From Campylobacteraceae bacterium (GTDB lineage: Bacteria; Campylobacterota; Campylobacteria; Campylobacterales; Sulfurovaceae), in contig JALSPE010000166.1 in the NCBI GenBank assembly GCA_026986085.1, forward strand, positions 1 to 6,543: a stretch of 6,543 nt of DNA. The letters run 5' to 3'. A program made the translations under genes and the position numbers. Each line of letters starts with the position of its first letter. Within the stretch, counting starts at the first letter, position 1. This document shows positions 5,086-6,543 of this stretch, piece after piece. The notes under the pieces were generated by a model. It was not told the origin of the DNA and made no database searches. It saw only the letters and a list, made by a program, of their open reading frames with translations.

Positions 5086-5844
5086 CTAATCTAAATCTTT
5101 TATTATATCACACTCCCAGCCATCATAAGTAGCACCATATTTAGATAGAAGTTCAATTAAATATAGTGTGATGTTATCAATTTCATAATAGTATGGCTTG
5201 TCAATTCTTGTAAAGCTAAAGCCGATATATCCCTCTTCGTGAGTTATCTCTTCTACATAATCAAAACCCTCTTTAGAGAGCTTTTCAATAAGTTCATCTC
5301 TTCTGTTGATATCTTCTATAAAGTAACATTTGTGTATTAAAAATCTTGGTCTGTTAATATTGTCATTTTGCAACTCTAGTGCTTCACAAGCCTTATGATT
5401 TTGAATAATTTGCCACTCAATTGTTGTTGGGTATAGCAGATTTTTATAAAAGTTCCACTCATCATCATCTCTAAATCCAGTTGTAATTTCATAATCTGTA
5501 AAATCTTTTAATGCAAAATTTAAGAAATCTTGCCAATTATATGTAAATTGAAGATAGTAGATAAATGTTACATACCCATTACTTATAACTCTACCTACAT
5601 ATTTACCTATTCTAAATTTAATCAATGAGGCTTCTAGCTTATCTTCAAGATAGTTAATTTTAGCCTTCTCATCTCCAGATAAGAGCCCCTTTTCATTTGC
5701 TTCTTTTAATTTTACTTTAATAAAAGCAACTTGTGTATAGATATATTTAAACTTCTCTATATCCATAGAGATACCAGCATTAAATAAAACAGAGGATGGA
5801 TATCCATCTATATTTTTCATATATATTTCCCAATACTCTTGCAC
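5086..5844 (-). CDS. DUF695 protein with RraB-like C-terminal domain
   Basis: A 252-residue soluble protein without signal peptide or membrane segment. By family memory the N-terminal two thirds match DUF695: YWEIYMKNIDGYPSSVLFN (4-22), VKLKEANEKGLLS, a KYVGRVISNG block and LYPTTIEWQ. The C-terminal part (about 170-252) matches the RraB fold: FLIHKCYFIEDINRRDELIEKL, a GF..VEEITHEEGY stretch, and the end YDGWECDII. The start is GTG, sharing one base with the hypA stop (TAGTG); it keeps the conserved W/Y-rich N-terminus that the internal ATG at 5820 would lose. RraB inhibits RNase E in E. coli, but Campylobacterota such as Helicobacter use RNase J and RNase Y and lack RNase E, so that role is unlikely here. 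Coupling to hypA may mean a link to nickel or hydrogenase maturation, or plain transcriptional convenience. Function is unknown. Confidence 0.87.
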   Translation of the reverse strand: MQEYWEIYMKNIDGYPSSVLFNAGISMDIEKFKYIYTQVAFIKVKLKEANEKGLLSGDEKAKINYLEDKLEASLIKFRIGKYVGRVISNGYVTFIYYLQFTYNWQDFLNFALKDFTDYEITTGFRDDDEWNFYKNLLYPTTIEWQIIQNHKACEALELQNDNINRPRFLIHKCYFIEDINRRDELIEKLSKEGFDYVEEITHEEGYIGFSFTRIDKPYYYEIDNITLYLIELLSKYGATYDGWECDIIKDLD

Positions 5845-6185
5845 TACTCCATCTCCAAACTCATTAAATACATCTCTTCACCATCTAGCACCTTAACATT
5901 TAAACTTTCACAATATGGGCAGTAGTAGGCAATCTCTTTTGGCTCAAAAACCTTAGCACAATCTAAACACTCCAATTTTAACGAAACTACATCCATAACA
6001 AATTCTGCCCCATCACAGAGTGTCCCCTCTTTAAATGTATTAAATGCAATCTCTAAGAGGTGGGGCTCTACTCCACTTAATTTTCCTATTTTTGTAATAA
6101 TTTTTGTAACTTTTTGCGCCTTGTTCTCTTTTGCTATATCTTCACACTGATTCAAAAGAGCTTGAACAATACTATACTCATGCAT
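5844..6185 (-). CDS. hypA: Hydrogenase nickel incorporation protein HypA
   Basis: Nickel metallochaperone that works with the GTPase HypB to deliver nickel into the large subunit of [NiFe] hydrogenases (and, in Helicobacter, urease). At 113 residues it has normal length. Seen: the N-terminal MHEYSI with H2 and E3, which bind nickel with the N-terminal amine, so the start is certain; an alpha/beta core with IGKLSGVEPHLLEIAF (33-48); and a zinc-finger domain with C73/C76 and C89/C92 (CLDC and CPYC). Upstream there is only a weak AGGT 7 nt before the ATG. It overlaps the following DUF695 gene by one base. Other hyp genes (B to F) are not in the window. A possible -10 box TAAAAT lies at 6216-6211. 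Confidence 0.97.
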   Translation of the reverse strand: MHEYSIVQALLNQCEDIAKENKAQKVTKIITKIGKLSGVEPHLLEIAFNTFKEGTLCDGAEFVMDVVSLKLECLDCAKVFEPKEIAYYCPYCESLNVKVLDGEEMYLMSLEME

Positions 6186-6543
6186 ATTGAATACCTATTC
6201 ATTTTTAACTATTTTACTAAAGTTTTACTTGTAGTTTGATTGAATTGATTTTATTTACACAGATAATAGATTAAGACTGCATATATTTGGTTTAATATAA
6301 CCATTAATTGTAAACTAAATGATGTAACTATTCAAATATACCAAAAGATAAAAAAACAAATATTAGACTAAAGTTATAGCTTTCTACACATCTTCAATTT
6401 ACATATTACAATTTATTGGAATATTATTGGATGTAAGCCTTTAGGCTTACCTAAAATTAGGTAAAATTAAATCTTAATATATTTATCTTGTAAATGTAGA
6501 TAAACTTTTAGATGAGATTAAAGTCTCATATCCAATTTACTAT
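6186..6543. other. 358-bp gene-free stretch upstream of hypA
   Basis: AT-rich, no CG dinucleotide, no supportable gene on either strand. The hypA-proximal part contains a possible minus-strand -10 box (TAAAAT, 6216-6211). TTATTGGA is repeated 11 bp apart (6413-6420 and 6424-6431), directly before a cluster of hairpins listed separately. I see nothing definite in 6230-6410. Confidence 0.65.
6433..6529. repeat. Cluster of four hairpins, the first two mutually exclusive
   Basis: GTAAGCC-TTTA-GGCTTAC (6433-6450) and TTACCTAA-AA-TTAGGTAA (6447-6464) share the bases TTAC and so cannot both form fully. Then come TTTATCT/AGATAAA (6482-6488 with 6498-6504) and ATGAGA/TCTCAT (6512-6517 with 6524-6529). 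No T-run follows the first two on either strand, so they are not ordinary terminators. They could be a leader structure, protein-binding palindromes, or the end of a gene outside the window. Confidence 0.55.

Noticed and set aside
5818..5820. Internal ATG as start of the DUF695 protein
   Set aside because: It would remove the W/Y-rich N-terminal strand that family members conserve; the GTG overlapping the hypA stop keeps it.
1..6543. CRISPR array, tRNA or rRNA genes
   Set aside because: I saw no regularly spaced repeat-spacer pattern, tRNA cloverleaf or rRNA-like sequence.

Overview
This is a strongly AT-rich chromosomal window. The protein content (a soluble [NiFe] hydrogenase with a TetR regulator, a zinc-type MsrB, a secreted MsrA/MsrB fusion, a HypA maturation protein, a DUF695/RraB-like protein and a tiny lipoprotein), the low G+C and the T-rich promoters preceding TATAAT boxes fit a Campylobacterota (epsilonproteobacterial) bacterium of the Sulfurimonas/Sulfurovum/Arcobacter kind. 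That placement is inferred from style, not from a search.

Left part (1-2490, minus strand): a compact operon reading tetR-like regulator, hydrogenase small subunit, hydrogenase large subunit (C-terminus cut off by the window edge). The gaps are 1 nt and 3 nt. Neither the regulator nor the large subunit starts with ATG; both appear to start at TTG with a good ribosome binding site. The small subunit lacks a Tat signal and a membrane anchor, so the enzyme should be soluble and cytoplasmic (group 2-like). Its proximal cluster motif is CxGN rather than CxGC.

Middle (2491-4196, plus strand): a 65-bp divergent region carrying a near-perfect 20-bp palindrome separates the regulator from two methionine sulfoxide reductase genes: a cytosolic MsrB with four zinc cysteines, then a secreted protein with the domain order MsrA, thioredoxin-fold (CPFC), MsrB. 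Together they would repair oxidised methionine in cytoplasm and periplasm. The shared divergent region suggests that the TetR protein may co-ordinate hydrogenase and repair genes.

Right part (4197-6543): a gene-poor 359-bp stretch holds a roughly 200-bp segment with many CG dinucleotides, flanked by an 11-bp direct repeat. Next comes a 71-residue lipoprotein gene (minus) whose terminator hairpin includes its own last codons. After a 314-bp gap with a terminator comes the minus-strand pair hypA and DUF695/RraB-like, overlapping by one base. HypA would deliver nickel to hydrogenases such as the one encoded on the left. The window ends in 358 bp without a gene, containing a cluster of hairpins.
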